Part shown: positions 1 through 11,952 of the stretch, one piece after another
Layout: each line of letters opens with the position of its first letter
Position numbering within the stretch: the first letter of the stretch is position 1
Source of the DNA: Adenophora triphylla var. japonica
Lineage: Eukaryota > Streptophyta > Magnoliopsida > Asterales > Campanulaceae
Length of the DNA stretch: 64,000 nt
Reading direction: 5' to 3'
NCBI GenBank assembly: GCA_022495995.1
Contig: JAFEMH010000077.1
Span: forward strand, 992,001-1,056,000
The notes under the pieces: generated by a model
What the model was told of the DNA's origin: nothing
Database searches by the model: none
The model's input: the letters and a program-made list of their open reading frames with translations, nothing else
Program-made: the position numbers and the translations under genes

Positions 1-409
1 TGTTAAAGTATAGACCAAATATGTAGAATTCTATTAGGTGTAAGTACCATTAAATGATGGGCATAATGGTAACTTTTCACCGCCTTCTTTATGAAAGGGT
101 GTAGTCCCTAAATGAAGTGCCCCTTCTCTATCTATATAAAGGCTATCCATCAGCCATTAGAGACACTAGTTACATACACAAATTCAGTCATAAGAATTCT
201 CTTCATTCATTAAGAAGATTATAGTGTGGGCACTATCATTTAGAAGATCTACTCTTCCCTACTTTCTCATTTATTCAAGAACAAGATCAAGAACACAATC
301 ATGGAATCACAAGGTACACGCTTCCGTATTATTCTTCTTCTTCTTCTCATTCTCTTCTTAATCTAGTTATGAGTCGGTTCATGGTTAATGGATCGTTAAT
401 GTTCCTACA
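1..409 (+). repeat. Copia-1 5' LTR (partial)
   Basis: Direct repeat of 6034-6442 at a constant offset of 6033 without gaps. It ends in CA at 409, two bases before the primer-binding site. The first 61 bp, including the TG terminus, lie outside the window. A TATA-like box (TATATAAA) sits at 133-140. Confidence 0.93.
133..140 (+). promoter_or_regulatory. TATA box of Copia-1 LTR promoter
   Basis: TATATAAA, repeated in the 3' LTR at 6166-6173. It is the only good TATA match in the LTR and would place transcription start about 30 bp downstream, near 165-170. This is inferred from position only. Confidence 0.6.
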
Positions 410-411
410 AT

Positions 412-423
412 TGGTATCAGAGC
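412..423 (+). other. Primer-binding site (initiator tRNA-Met type)
   Basis: TGGTATCAGAGC, two bases after the 5' LTR. This is the standard plant copia primer site complementary to the 3' end of initiator tRNA-Met. The same motif follows the 5' LTRs of Copia-2 (16905) and Gypsy-2 (34497) but not that of Copia-3. Confidence 0.9.
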
Positions 424-1821
424 CTGGTTATATACTAGATTGAGTTTGAAATTCTTATAAAGCCTTATGCTTTAATTCTTGTATGATTTCATTTAGTTTT
501 TGTTCTTGTTCATGATACTCATCTTGTCTAAGAGTATTATATTCATAAAACTTCATTCTATTTCTGCTTTTGGTTTACTACAAGGCTTTCAATTATTAAT
601 GTAAGATTATCCCATTTTTGAACATAGCCACCATCCTTGGATGCGTTGTGAGTTTGTTCATATGCATAGCCACACATTTTAAAATGTGATGTGAGTATGC
701 GGATCTACTTGCTTTGGTTGAATATTGATTCACCATTAAGTTAAGAATTGATAGTCTAATTAGGTGTTATGCCTCTCTAATTGATTCAAACCTGTTCATA
801 AAAGGGTGTTAAAACTGATGACTTTTCACCAATCTGGACAGTGGGCACGAGTCGTGCTATTGGGCACGAGTCGTGCCCTTTGATTCCTGCCGTTTAAATG
901 GTGACTTTTCATGATTCTGGGCTTTTGGCACGAGTCGTGCCTTTTGGCACGAGTCGTGCCTTTTGGCACGAGTCGTGCCCTTTTGGTCATTCGTGCCCAC
1001 GACTCGTTTCCAAGCTTCCAAGTCGTTATGATTAAAACCAAGCAATTCATTTCCACTCGTGCCCCATTCGTGCTTGTGGGCACGAGTCGTGCTCTGGCTA
1101 GGGAAGAGAGATTTTTTGAGTTTTACCCAGAATTTTGTGAAAATTTGTTAGTAAATTTTTAGTATCTGGACACCAGTCGCGCTTCGGTGGTTCTTAGAGT
1201 TATCGAACTTTAAGAATGGACGGGTAGAACAAAAGGATACTATCTTTTAATGATAAATTTCACTTGTTTATTTACCCTTTAAATTTTCAGAAATTACCTT
1301 AAAGTCTTAAATGCCCTAAAGTATGATTAATTATATGCTTAAACAAATTTATTCATTGTTTAAATAATATTGTTGCCAAAGCAATTTACGTTATTTAAAT
1401 ACAAATTTGTTAAAGTGATGAATGTAAATATTGATATGTGATAACATGCTTGTTTCCCAAAGGAGACCTTGTTATTGACTAAGTATTTGCATTCATAGGG
1501 TAATAATTGAAATAAACTTTTGGTCATTTTAAACGCTGTGAACCATCCCAAAGGAAGGCGGGTGTTTAAAGTGAATTGTTTATATTCTTTATTACCGGGG
1601 AACAAGTACCTTAAATTTTAGGACATTTTTTATACTTGATCCGGCCCAAAGGAAGGCAAGTATTTAAAGTGTATTGTTTAAGCTATTTGTTTACCCTAAG
1701 ATAAATCAAATTGTGAGTCAATTCGCAATCCAAAGATTAGTCTTGATGTCATGTTGATTATCTTTATTTTGATGGAATTCATTTGATATAATTAATCATT
1801 ATTTAGTTTCTTATATATGTT
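424..1821 (+). other. Copia-1 untranslated leader
   Basis: About 1.4 kb between primer site and gag with no convincing reading frame. It contains a palindrome array (838-1095) and a pair of degenerate repeats about 98 bp apart (around 1547 and 1645) sharing CCCAAAGGAAGGC followed by a TTTAAAGTG-type stretch. No RNA gene was recognised. Confidence 0.7.
838..1095. repeat. Array of 13-bp palindromes GCACGAGTCGTGC
   Basis: Six perfect copies of GCACGAGTCGTGC at 845-857, 864-876, 928-940, 947-959, 966-978 and 1080-1092, plus a degenerate copy with ACGACTCGT at 999-1007. Three copies are spaced 19 bp apart. Translations across this stretch are artefacts of the repeat. The 9-bp core ACGAGTCGT also occurs in the gypsy LTRs at 46.9 and 49.3 kb and in the CACTA end at 53.4-53.6 kb. 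Confidence 0.92.
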
Positions 1822-2655
1822 TTGTTTCATTCTTGTTCTTCTCCTTCAGATTTGATTAATGCTTCATCCGTAACTACTGCTATAAATGATGTACCTTTGC
1901 TTACTGGGACTAAACTTAAAACTTGGAAAAATAATATAACGATGATCTTAGGCAATATGGACATCGATCACGCATTTGGGGAATCAAGTCCCGCTGCTCT
2001 CACTAAAGGAAATACCGTTATAGAACGGAAAAATGTTGAGCAATGGGAACGGTCCAACCGCGTGAGTCTAATGATCATCGAAAATGCAGTTTCAAAGACA
2101 TTTTTGGACAATGTCTCTGAGATCGAAAATGCTGAATTTTTCCTTGAATTCTTGTGGAAACTTGTTTCCATTCAGTACAAGGGTGAGGAAAATCTTCGGG
2201 AGTATATTATTGAATTATTTCAACTTTCGATCAAACTAAAGGCACTTAAGTTAGAGATTTCGGAAGATTTGCTCGTGCACTTAGTTTTGATCTATCTTCC
2301 TCCTCAATTTGGTCCTTTTGAGGTGACCTATAAATGTCGAAAGAAAAAGTGGAATATTAATGGATTACTTTCACATATGACATTAGAGGAAGATAGGATG
2401 AAATATCTCAAATTAGAAAGTACTCACTCAGCATTTACTTCTTCTCGTGGGATTAAGAGAAGAGGGAAGGAAATTGCGGTTGCAAGTAAGAAGCATAAGG
2501 GATCATTTAAGGATCATAAAGTCAAGAAATGCTTTTTCTGCAAGGACCTTACTCGCATGAAGAACGACTACCATAAGTATCGTGAATGGCGAATTCAGGA
2601 TGGTATGTCATTTGGTCTTGTTTGTACTAAGGCAAATTTGGTTTCAATTCCTTAA
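1822..2655 (+). pseudogene. Copia-1 Gag (degenerate)
   Basis: A 277-codon frame with copia Gag features: an N-terminal region with TKLKTWKNN, then a UBN2-like core with the LHLVLIYLP-type segment. Near the C-terminus the CCHC zinc knuckle is eroded: the first half (CFFC) remains but the expected GH and final Cys are replaced (around residues 237-250). Gag forms the particle that packages the element RNA; loss of the knuckle should impair RNA binding. The start at 1822 is the first ATG of the open frame, but its opening residues look unlike Gag, so translation may once have begun upstream. Protease fragments follow directly. Confidence 0.75.
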
Positions 2656-5340
2656 AATACATAGTGGTTGTATTTGGTGTAACAACTCACATTAGTTCAT
2701 GTATGCAGGGTTGCCTGAATTACCGAATCCCCAGTGAAGATGAGAAATACATCTATATGGAAGCTGGAAATCCGGTTGAAGTTATAGGCATAGGGACTTT
2801 TAGATTAATGATAAGTACTGGCTATTATTTTGTATTAAATAATACATTAATTGTACCATCTTTTGATGGAATTTAATAGCTATCACAATTTTGGACAAGG
2901 AAGGTTACTCTTGTTCTTTTGGGAATAATAAATGTGATCTTTATTTTAAATTCCAAATTTGTCGGTACTAGTACTTTGTCATATATCGATAATCTTAATT
3001 TACTTGACACAGTCAAGAAAATGAATGAGTCCCATAATAATGAAATCAAAACTAAAGGCACTAAGCAAAAGTTATCAAGTGAAAATTCTTGTATTCTATG
3101 GCATAGGCGTTTGGGTCATATCTCCAAAGGGAGAATTGATAAAGCTTATGTCGGAGAGAATCCTAAAACAACTTGATACTCCGGATAAAACTTTTGCATT
3201 AAGTGTTTTAAAGAATAAATTTACAAACATTAAAGAAAATAGGATCTTTGAGAGTATCAAACGTCTTGGAATTAATTCATATGGACATTTGTGGACCATT
3301 CATTAATCCTTCATGGAATGGTCAACAATATTTCATTACGTTCATGGATGATTACTCTCGTTATGGATACATTATTTTCTTCATGTAAAAGTTTCAATCA
3401 TTGGACGTTTTCAAGTCTTTTAAGGCATAAGAAAGACTATTAAGAACGTTAAATCCGATCATGGTAGTGAAAACTACGGACGGTATAACGTATTGGGTGA
3501 ATAACGTCCGGGTCCTTTGTACTCGCTATTTTGAAGAGTGTAGGATTGTCCCTCACTACACCATGCCGGGCAAACCTAGCATAGTATAGTGGAGAGACAT
3601 AATAAAATCCTTAAGGATATGGTAAGAAGTATGTTTTCTTGTACTTCTTTACCTCACTCATTATGGGCGAAGCATTAAAAACCGCAGCTTATATTCTCAA
3701 TAGAGCACCTTCAAAAGCTACCGACAAAACCCCTTATGAGTTATGGACGAATAAGAAACCGTCCTTAAATCAACTTCATTTATGGGGGTGTCCAGCATAT
3801 GCTAGACCTTATATGGTCTAATGAGGGCAAACTGGACCTTAATACTGTTAGTAGCTATTTTGTAGGGAATGCCGAGAGATCTAGGGGATATTAATTTTAT
3901 GACCCGAAAATTAGAACATTTTTCGAGACTGGCAATGTTAGGTTCCTTGAGGATGTTGAATTTAGTGGGAGAAATAGTAATGATTTTGAATTTGTAGAGT
4001 TAGAGGAACCACTCTTTATTCCTCAAACTTTAGTTCCTGTTGGAAATCAAGTAATTGTACCTGAAATTCAACAAAGAACATACAATTCAAAATAATATAG
4101 AGACACCCGTAAATAACGGACAACATGAAAATGTTGGACATAATGAAATTCAACAACCTCAAAATGAGGATGAACCGGTGCCCTTAAGGAGATCTACTAG
4201 AGAAAGAAGAAGTTCTATTCCGGATATTTATGATATGTATCTTGCGGAGAATGAGGACACCTTAGGTTTAGTGGGAGATGATCTAATCACTTTCAATGAA
4301 GCCATTAATAGCCCTAATTCTCATAAGTGGATCAATGCCATTAAAGAGGAATTAAAATCAATGAAAGACAATGACATTTGGGATCTTGTCCCATTACCTG
4401 AAGGTGTAAAACCTATTGGTTATAAATTGATATTTAAAACCAAAAGGGATTAGCAAGGTAATATGGAAAGATATAAGGCACGTCTTGTTGCTAATGGATT
4501 TACTCAAAAGGAAGGCATTGATTATAAAGAAACATTTTTCTGGTATCTTCTAAAACCTCTTTTATGATCATTATGGCATTAGTGGCACATTATGATCTTG
4601 AGCTTCATCAAATGGATGTTAAGACAGCTTTTCTCAATGGCAACATTGAGGAAACTATCTACATGAAGAAACCAGAAATGGTGACTAATTCGGATCAAAC
4701 TAGTCAACTGGTTTGTAAACTTAAGAAATCCATTTATGGGCTTAAGCAAGCATCTCGTCAATGGTACTTAAAATTTAACCAAGTTATTCTTTCATTTGGC
4801 TTTGAAATGAATCTTGGTGAAGATTGTGTGTACCATAAGTTCAGTGGGAGTACATTTATTATTTTGGTCTTATATGTGGATGATATTTGGATGATATTTT
4901 TCTTGCTAGTAATGATAAGGACCTTCTAAAAACTAAGAAATTTCTCAAACAAATTTGAGATGAAAGATCTTGGTAAGGCATCTTTTGTATTGGGAATCCA
5001 AATTCATCGTGATCATTCACGAGGTATTTTGGGATTATCACAAAAGAGCTATATAGAGAAGGTATTACAAAGGTTTAGCATGGAAAATTGTAAACCACAT
5101 GACACCCCTGTCTCTAAGGGAGATAAATTCAGTTTAAAGCAATGTCCTAAAATTAATTTTGAATCCAAGTATATGGAAAATATCCCTTATGCACCGGCAG
5201 TAGGAAGCTTAATGTATGCGCAAGTCTGTACTCGTACAGACCTTGTATTTATTATTGGGATGCTTGGTCAATACCAAAGCAATTCGGAAAGAAGAACATT
5301 AAGTCGCATCCAAAAGAATGATGAAGTACCTATAAAACAT
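2656..5340 (+). pseudogene. Copia-1 Pol remnants (protease, integrase, RT)
   Basis: Broken copia polyprotein in at least seven frame pieces. Protease region at 2664-2876 (TTHISSCMQG follows the lost catalytic DSGA). GAG-pre-integrase at about 3085-3176 (LWHRRLGHI). Integrase core at about 3290-3820, with several stops, ending at the PYELWTNKKPS segment. RT begins at 4055-4453 (RRSTRERRSS linker, then WINAIKEELKS), continues at 4564-4929 (QMDVKTAFLNG, YGLKQASRQWY, YVDDI) and at 4960-5343 (MKDLGKASFVLGIQI). A perfect 11-bp tandem duplication at 4877-4898 disrupts the frame just after the catalytic YVDD. None of the enzymes can be made intact. Confidence 0.88.
4877..4898 (+). repeat. 11-bp tandem microduplication in RT active site
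   Basis: TGGATGATATT occurs twice back to back (4877-4887 and 4888-4898). One copy encodes part of the catalytic YVDDI motif; the second adds 11 nt and shifts the frame. Confidence 0.9.
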
Positions 5341-5972
5341 TAAACTACATGCTTATGTATATAAAATCGGATCATTTTGAGATCATTATGTATTCCGATT
5401 ATGTTTTAGTGGATGCAAAGATGTCGAAAGACATCATATGGTTATGTCTCTTATTGAAGAGAAATAAGTATAAAATGAACAAATATATATACAACTTATA
5501 GGATCAAACTCCATGTTATTGGATCCATTTTGTAAAGCGTAATCTCTTTTGATGTTTCACGAGCATACTGCTCATATGGGTGAAACGACTTTTGATAATG
5601 CTTAAATCAGTGGGAGTTTGTGTTGTTTTCTATTTCTTTGTGTTGTTTTTATTTATATTGATCTCATTTGGTTAAGTAGGACTAGTTGGAGAATATATAT
5701 TTGCGTTCTTCATATATATTCATTAATATTTCATGCTACATATCTATACTTAATCTATGTCATTTAGTTGGATATATATATGTGATTAATGTGGGTTTAG
5801 TTGCGAATCAATTACAATGACTACCCCTTTAGTCCCTATACTTATAAGACTAATGGACGGGATTGTGTTGGATGACAATAAACGTGCACATAAGGGTTGT
5901 CATTCATGTTATAAATGATTAAGGAATTTATTTAGTAAAAGATACATATTAATATTAATCCAAGTGGGAGAT
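5341..5972 (+). other. Eroded RNase H, 3' UTR and polypurine tract of Copia-1
   Basis: Weak traces of copia RNase H (YSDYVLVDAKMSKD-like) follow the last RT piece at 5390-5440. The rest is AT-rich untranslated sequence. The purine-rich AAGTGGGAG ending at 5970, just before TGTTAGAA at 5973, is the likely plus-strand priming tract. Confidence 0.65.
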
Positions 5973-6442
5973 TGTTAGAACATGGATTAATAATATGTGT
6001 TATTTAATTCCATATGTTATAATCATTTAATAATGTTAAAGTATAGACCAAATATGTAGAATTCCATTAGGTGTAAGTACCATTAAATGATGGGCATAAT
6101 GGTAACTTCTCACCGCCTTCTTTATGAAAGGGTGTAGTCCCTAAATGAAGTGCCCCTTCTCTATCTATATAAAGGCTATCCATCAGCCATTAGAGACACT
6201 AGTTACATACACAAATTCAGTCATAAGAATTCTCTTCATTTATTAAGAAGATTATAGTGTGGGCACTATCATTTAGAAGATCTACTCTTCCCTACTTTCT
6301 CATTTATTCAAGAACAAGATCAAGAACACAATCATGGAATCACAAGGTACACGCTTCCGTATTATTCTTCTTCTTCTTCTCATTCTCTTCTTAATCTAGT
6401 TATGAGTCGGTTCATGGTTAATGGATCGTTAATGTTCCTGCA
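5973..6442 (+). repeat. Copia-1 3' LTR (complete, 470 bp)
   Basis: Starts TGTTAGAACA right after a purine tract and ends in CA. It matches 1-409 gap-free over the shared part. Confidence 0.92.
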
Positions 6443-7336
6443 CTTCAATCCAAGGCCGAATTATACAAGGTGGCTTATGCTATTTCCATGGCTGAAGATA
6501 AAACAAAGAAAAGGGGAGCTGACAAGACGGAAACAGAGGCGACAGGCACTCGCCAAAATGACAACGGGAACGGCAAAGGTTCCAAGGGGAAAAATAGAAC
6601 AAGAAGCACTGAGAAGCTTGAATTCACCCCTCTTACAAAACCCATCTCAGAAATCATGCAGCTGGTAAACCTTCCTCCACCCCGTCCGCTGACTGACAAG
6701 CCAAAATTCCCTCGTAACATGAACAAATACTGTGATTTTCACAAGGACAACGGGCACACCACTGATGGCTGTTGGGCCCTCAAGAAAATAATTCAAAAAT
6801 GGGTGGACGAGGGAAAGTTAGATCGCTATGTCATGAAGAAAGACGGCAAGCGAAAGCGGAAAGAGGAGGAAAGTGAAGATGATGACAAAAGCGAGGATGA
6901 AGATGGCAGGCCTCCTAGGGCCAAACTGCATGTGATACGTGAAGAAGTAACTTCCACCAGAAAACTAAGGGACCAGATCCACGAGCTAAGCAAAGTATAC
7001 CATGTTCCTGCTTGGATCCATAAAGCTGAAGAGGTCATTAGTTTTTCTCCAAATGAGTTGGCTGGAAGCCGAGCAGCCCGTGAACAACCCTTGGTGATAA
7101 AGGGTCGAATTGATAATGTGGAATCGGAAAGATTACTTGTGGATACGGGGGCCTCCCGTGACATTTTGTACTACTCTGCTTTCCAACAGATGGGGTTGAA
7201 AGACGCTATCTTGGAACCATATCATGGTAGGCTGGAAGGATTCACCAACCACAAGGTTGGAGCTAAGGGGACCGTGGAGCTGGAACTAGAAATTGGTGAT
7301 CACCCATACCGATCCAAGGCTACTGTCACTTCATAG
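6443..7336 (+). pseudogene. Gypsy-1 Gag C-terminus and protease
   Basis: The frame is open from the Copia-1 junction at 6443 (LQSKAELYK) with no start codon; the GTG at 6470 is internal. A Tat-type Gag zinc-binding segment, CDFHKDNGHTTDGCWALKK, lies at 6730-6786, followed by a charged linker. The retropepsin motif LVDTGAS lies at 7135-7155 and cleaves the polyprotein. The frame ends at a TAG (7334-7336) within the protease, and the expected continuation (FIV-MGLTSDYHAIIG) is in the next frame, so a single-base indel close to 7330 separates protease from RT. The upstream half of gag lies beyond Copia-1. Confidence 0.87.
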
Positions 7337-9708
7337 TCATGGGCTTAACAAGTGATTATCATGCTATCATTGGCATTCCAAGTCAAGCTAAACTTGGGCT
7401 TGTTGCCTCCCTTCCCCACCAACGAGTTAAGTTCCCCACTCGCTCTGGAATTGGTTGTGTGAGGGCAACTCCCAAGGACTTCTTGGAACACGTTGTCAAG
7501 AGCCGGAAGAAGTCAAAAAGCGTGGAGATAGATACACCTGAAGAGAATATCAAGATCTCCAAATCTCAGAAAACCACCGAAACTAGCTCTAGAATGAGCT
7601 ATATCCATGAGGTGCTGGAGGAGGACGAAGAGCCTATGGTCCAAGAAACTGTAGATGACCAAGGCATAGTTCCACCTGTACCTGTATCTGAAGAAGAGCC
7701 TATGGTCCTAGAAATTGCAGATGACCAAGGCATAGTTCCGCCCGTCTCCGAGGAAGACCCCATCCTTGTCAACGGCCAGAACTCGGGGGCTAACCATGAC
7801 TTGGGAAAGGTCGATCTCCCTGACGTTGATAAACTTATGGAGGAAGAAGGCCTCAATGTGAACGACAACGAAGGGATGAGAATTAGAGAAATTATCATTG
7901 ACTCTCTGGAATTTCGAGATGGTCCGGAAATGAAGCCTGTAGATGAGCTGGAAGAGGTAGTCATCAATCCTGACTATCCTGAACAAAAAATTAAACTCGG
8001 GGGCCAGCTGTCACCGGAAGAGAAAGAAAAAATCATCTCCCTCTTGAAAAACAGTCTCGACGTCTTTGCCTGGAGAGTCGAAGACATGAGGGGGATCAAT
8101 GAGGAAGTAGCCCTCCACCGCCTGGAAGTTGATCCTTTGGCGAAGACCATCTCCCAAACTAGGAGAAATTTTGCAAGGGACAAGGAGGAAGCTATAAAGG
8201 AAGAGGTGCAGAAATTACTTAGCGCCGGAATAATTCGTGAAGTCAAGTACCCCGTTTGGTTGGCCAATGTAGTTATGGTGAAAAAGCAAAATGGGAAGTG
8301 GCGTATGTGTATAGACTTCACTGATCTGAACAAGGCCTGCCCCAAGGACAGCTATCCTCTCCCCAGAATGGACAAGTTGGTTGACTCCATTGCTGGACAC
8401 CAAACCCTCAGTTTCCTAGATGCCTACTCAGGCTATCATCAGATAAAGATGGCGGAAGAGGACATCGAGAAGACGGCCTTCCAAACACCTGTGGGGAATT
8501 ACTGTTACATCATGATGCCTTTTGGGCTCAAGAACGCGGGTGCCACATACCAACGAATGGTGAACCAAGTATTTGAAGCGCAAATAGGCCGCAACATGGA
8601 GGCTTATATTGATGACATGGTCATAAAGACCAAGGAGGGCAGTCACGCTCCTGACCTGGAAGAGACAATTAACAATCTCCGAGCCAACAACATGAAGCTG
8701 AATCCAAGCAAGTGCGTATTTGGAGTAACGGCTGGAAAGTTCCTGGGCTTCATGGTATCTCAAAGGGGAATAGAGGCCAACCCTGAAAAAATTAAGGCGC
8801 TTGTTGATATGAAGGAACCTACCACTATCAAGGAGGTTCAAAGACTTAATGGAAGGATAGCGGCACTTGGAAGATTCATCGCCAAATCCGCCGAAAAGTC
8901 ACTGCCCTTCTTCAAGGTATTGAAGGGTACCAAGAGCTTCTCCTGGACTCCCGAATGCTCTGAAGCATTCCTCCGGTTGAAGAAGTACTTGGGTTCCCCT
9001 CCCTTGCTTAGCAGTTTGACTACCGGTGAGATGATGTACGTCTTCCTAGCTGCCACTGATCATGCTGTCGCAGCTGTTCTAGTTCGAAATGATAAAGGAA
9101 TTCAGAAGCCCGTCTACTATGTCTCTAAGGCACTGTCTGACGTGGAAAGCAGATACTTCAATGTGGAGAAGATAGCGTACGCGCTGGTCATTGCATCAAG
9201 GAAACTACGTGCCTATTTCTCTGCACATCCTATCACCGTCTACACCAATGAACCACTGAAGAAGATATTACACAAGTTGGACGGCTCCGGACGTCTCCTT
9301 AATTGGTCCATCGCTCTTACCGAGTTTGATATCACCTACCAACCAAGGAAGACCCTTCTGGCACAGCCTTTGGTTGACTTCATGGTCGAGACTGCCTTTA
9401 TGGGTGAGTACCTCCCCACCTCCCGGAAGCAAAACGCATCGGAGGAAAAAGACTCTCCCATTGAACTCCCATCCAACTGTTGGATCCTGTATACGGACGG
9501 ATCAGCTACAAAGGAAAGAAGCGGAGCTAGAATTGTGCTGGCAAGTCCGGAAGGAGAATACACTATGCAAGACGCCATCCGTTTCAAGTTCCCTGCCTCC
9601 AACAATCAAGCTGAATACGAAGCTCTAATATTTGGCATCGAGTTGGCCTCCTTTTATGGAGCAACTAAGGTGGCGGCTTTCTGTGACTCCCAACTCGTTG
9701 TCAAATAA
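7337..9708 (+). pseudogene. Gypsy-1 protease end, RT and RNase H
   Basis: A 789-codon frame. Residues 1-50 complete the protease fold (DYHAIIGIPS). An acidic linker with near-duplicate EEEPMVLEIADDQGIVPPV segments follows. RT spans about residues 300-480: WRMCIDFTDLNKACPKD, LSFLDAYSGYHQI, MMPFGLKNAGATYQRM and catalytic YIDDM at about 8605. A degenerate first RNase H follows (VFLAATDHAVAAVLVR), then the start of the second RNase H (LYTDGSATKERSG, NNQAEYEAL, CDSQLVVK). The frame stops at TAA 9706-9708 inside that domain and continues in the same frame with VKGEYNTQD, so this is a nonsense change, most simply CAA to TAA. The enzyme would copy element RNA into DNA. Confidence 0.9.
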
Positions 9709-11193
9709 GTAAAGGGAGAATATAACACCCAAGACGTCACCCTTGCCAAGTATAGAGACCTTGTCCTAGACATGACGAAGAAGATGGAATTTTTCGAACT
9801 CAAGCAGATAGGCAGGGAAGATAACCAAGTCGCAGACGTTCTCTCCAAACTAGCAACCATGGACGTGTCTCCTTCTGAGACCAGTCCATATGTAGTTTAT
9901 GCCGAGGAACCTGCGTATGAAAGACTACAAGTCATGCTCCTGTACGAAGAAGAGAGATTCTGGATCGATGACTACATTGAGTACATTGAGAAGGAGAAAC
10001 TCCCAGAAGATGAAGCTCAAGCCAAGCTTATCAAGAAGAGGTCTCCAAGGTTCGTGGTGATGAATGGAGTCCTCTATCGAAGATCTTTCACGAAGCCCCT
10101 GCTAAGGTGTGTCTATCCAAAGGAAATTGAGAACCTCTTGGCAGAAGTACATGAAGGTGTTTGCGGCGGACACCCGGGGGCCAGAACCTTAGCTGACAAA
10201 ATCATATCGCTAGGTTACTATTGGCCAAACCTAAGGGAAGACGCGCACGCCTATGTTAGAAAATGTGACAAATGCCAAAGGTTCTTTGACATTCCTAGAC
10301 TACCGGCAGTCAAGCAAACACTGGTGATACCTACGTGGCCATTTGACATGTGGGGGATCGATATCATCGGACCCTTCCCTCCCGCCCGTGGTAATTGCAA
10401 GTACGTGATAGTAGCTGTTGACTACTTCTCCAAGTGGATAGAAGCTAAGGCATTGGCCAAGATAACGGAAGAGAACGCGATCAACTTTGTTCACGACAAC
10501 ATCTGGTGTAGATTTGGCCTCCCACATACAATTGTGTCTGATCATGGACTTCAATTCTCTACGGCATTTACAACAGAATTGGGAAGAGTCAAAGTCCGCC
10601 ATGCAAAATCTTCAGTTAGCAGACCCCAAGGCAACGGTCAAGCAGAAGCTGCCAATAAACTGGTCCTAACCGCCCTCACCAAGAACCTTGAGGGACGCGA
10701 GGGTAGATGGTTGGACGAACTTCCCCTAGCCTTATGGGTTGTTCGCACAACCACCCGGGGGCCAACCGGGGAAACCCCATTCGCACTAACCTTTGGTTTC
10801 GAGGCTATGGCACCAGCGGAGATGGCCATCCCTACTGTGAGAAACTCCCATTATGATGAGCAAGTCAACAAGGTCAATAGGCTCCTGGACCTGGACCTGA
10901 TAGATGAGAAACGACTAGCTGCACAGATGAGGATGGTGAATTACAAGCAAAGGACCAAGGCATATCATGACAAGAGGGTCATCAGAAGAGTATTCCAAGT
11001 AGGCGATTGGGTACTTAGAAAGATTGAAGCTACTGGTCGGAAGGCAGAACAGAACAAGCTCTCCCCAAATTGGGAAGGTCCCTATATCATCACTCAAGTC
11101 ATTCGGGAAGGGACCTACAGATTGAAGACCAAGGAGGGGAAGGATCTCAAGCATCCGTGGCACTCCGACAACCTTAGAAAATATTATCACTAG
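9709..11193 (+). pseudogene. Gypsy-1 RNase H end and integrase
   Basis: Same frame as the preceding piece after the TAA at 9706. It opens with the end of the archaeal-type RNase H (REDNQVADVLSKLA, about 9811-9855). Integrase follows: zinc-binding HEGVCGGHPGARTL with CDKCQRF (10150-10290), then the catalytic core with Asp in WGIDIIG (about 10354), Asp in VSDHGLQF (about 10539) and Glu in GQAEAANK (about 10643). The C-terminal domain has the WEGPYIITQVIREGTYRL segment. It ends DNLRKYYH at 11193 with no chromodomain, as expected for non-chromovirus Tat elements. Only the upstream frameshift and stop prevent translation. Confidence 0.88.
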
Positions 11194-11390
11194 TCTAGTT
11201 TATTCTGCAGTAGATTAGTTTATTGTTTTCCGTCTTTTACTTTTTAGTTGATAGGATTGCAGTTCGATGTAATCACATTTCAGTTCTACGAAAGCAGTTT
11301 CTTCCAACATGCAAAGCAACTATATACTCGTCACACAGACACCAGAAGATGAGGACTTTATCCCCGACTCTCCGAAACATACACCATACA

Positions 11391-11760
11391 TCCTATCAAG
11401 GGTCCGTCTTGATTCAGTATTACAAACAGCCAAGACCGAGGGTCCTCCTCGGCCTGATGGCTTAACACACATCCTATCAAGGGTCCGCCTTGATTCAGGA
11501 TTACAAACAGCCAAGACCGAGGGTCCTCCTCGGCCTGATGGCTTAACACACACCCTATTAAGGGTCCGCCTTGATTCAGGATTACCAATACAACAGCCAA
11601 GACCGAGGGTCCTCCTCGGCCTAATGGCTTACCATACATCCTAACAAGGGTCCGCCTTGATTCAGGATTACAACACGTTCAAAGCCAAGGAAACCTTCCT
11701 CGGCCTAAACGGCAAGAGTATAGTTAAAGCCAAGGAGTCCTTCCTCGGCCTAACCACTTG
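11391..11760 (+). repeat. About 81-bp tandem array downstream of Gypsy-1 pol
   Basis: Units begin near 11391, 11472, 11553 and 11639 (spacings 81, 81, 86 bp) and contain AAGGGTCCGCCTTGATTCAG and CCAAGACCGAGGGTCCTCC. The last copies decay into AAAGCCAAGG..CCTTCCTCGGCC motifs up to about 11760. The 5-bp longer unit carries an extra CCAATACAA-like stretch. Such arrays between pol and the 3' LTR are typical of Tat elements. No gene lies between 11194 and 11952. Confidence 0.9.
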
Positions 11761-11952
11761 CTCAAACAATTAGGGAACGAGGAATCCTCCTCAGATCCCA
11801 CCTGCGTAAACCTGTTGCCTATGCTTAGCATACAGAAACACAAGCAATTCATTGAAATAATATGGATCAAGACAAAAGAATTTCTTCATTGATATGCAAG
11901 GAAATTACAAGTCCTATCATCTATTACAGAAAGCAGGAAAGGAAAAACTATC

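Larger units (their letters stand above)
1..6442 (+). mobile_element. Copia-1, Ty1/copia LTR retrotransposon, 5' end cut by window
   Basis: The element has two LTRs (1-409 and 5973-6442), an initiator-Met-type primer site, and gag, protease, integrase, RT and RNase H remnants in copia order. The window begins 61 bp inside the 5' LTR, because base 1 aligns with base 6034 of the 3' LTR. The sequence right of the 3' LTR (6443 on) is the open gag frame of a Ty3/gypsy element, so Copia-1 is nested in that element. The target duplication cannot be checked because the left flank is outside the window. The LTRs differ at about four positions over 409 bp, yet the coding region is heavily broken. Confidence 0.93.

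Noticed and set aside
911..1162. Overlapping short frames on both strands near 0.8-1.1 kb
   Set aside because: They are read-through of the GCACGAGTCGTGC palindrome array, which is open in several frames.
11391..11700. Possible CRISPR-like spaced repeats
   Set aside because: Repeats are contiguous 81-bp units without unique spacers, in a plant retrotransposon.
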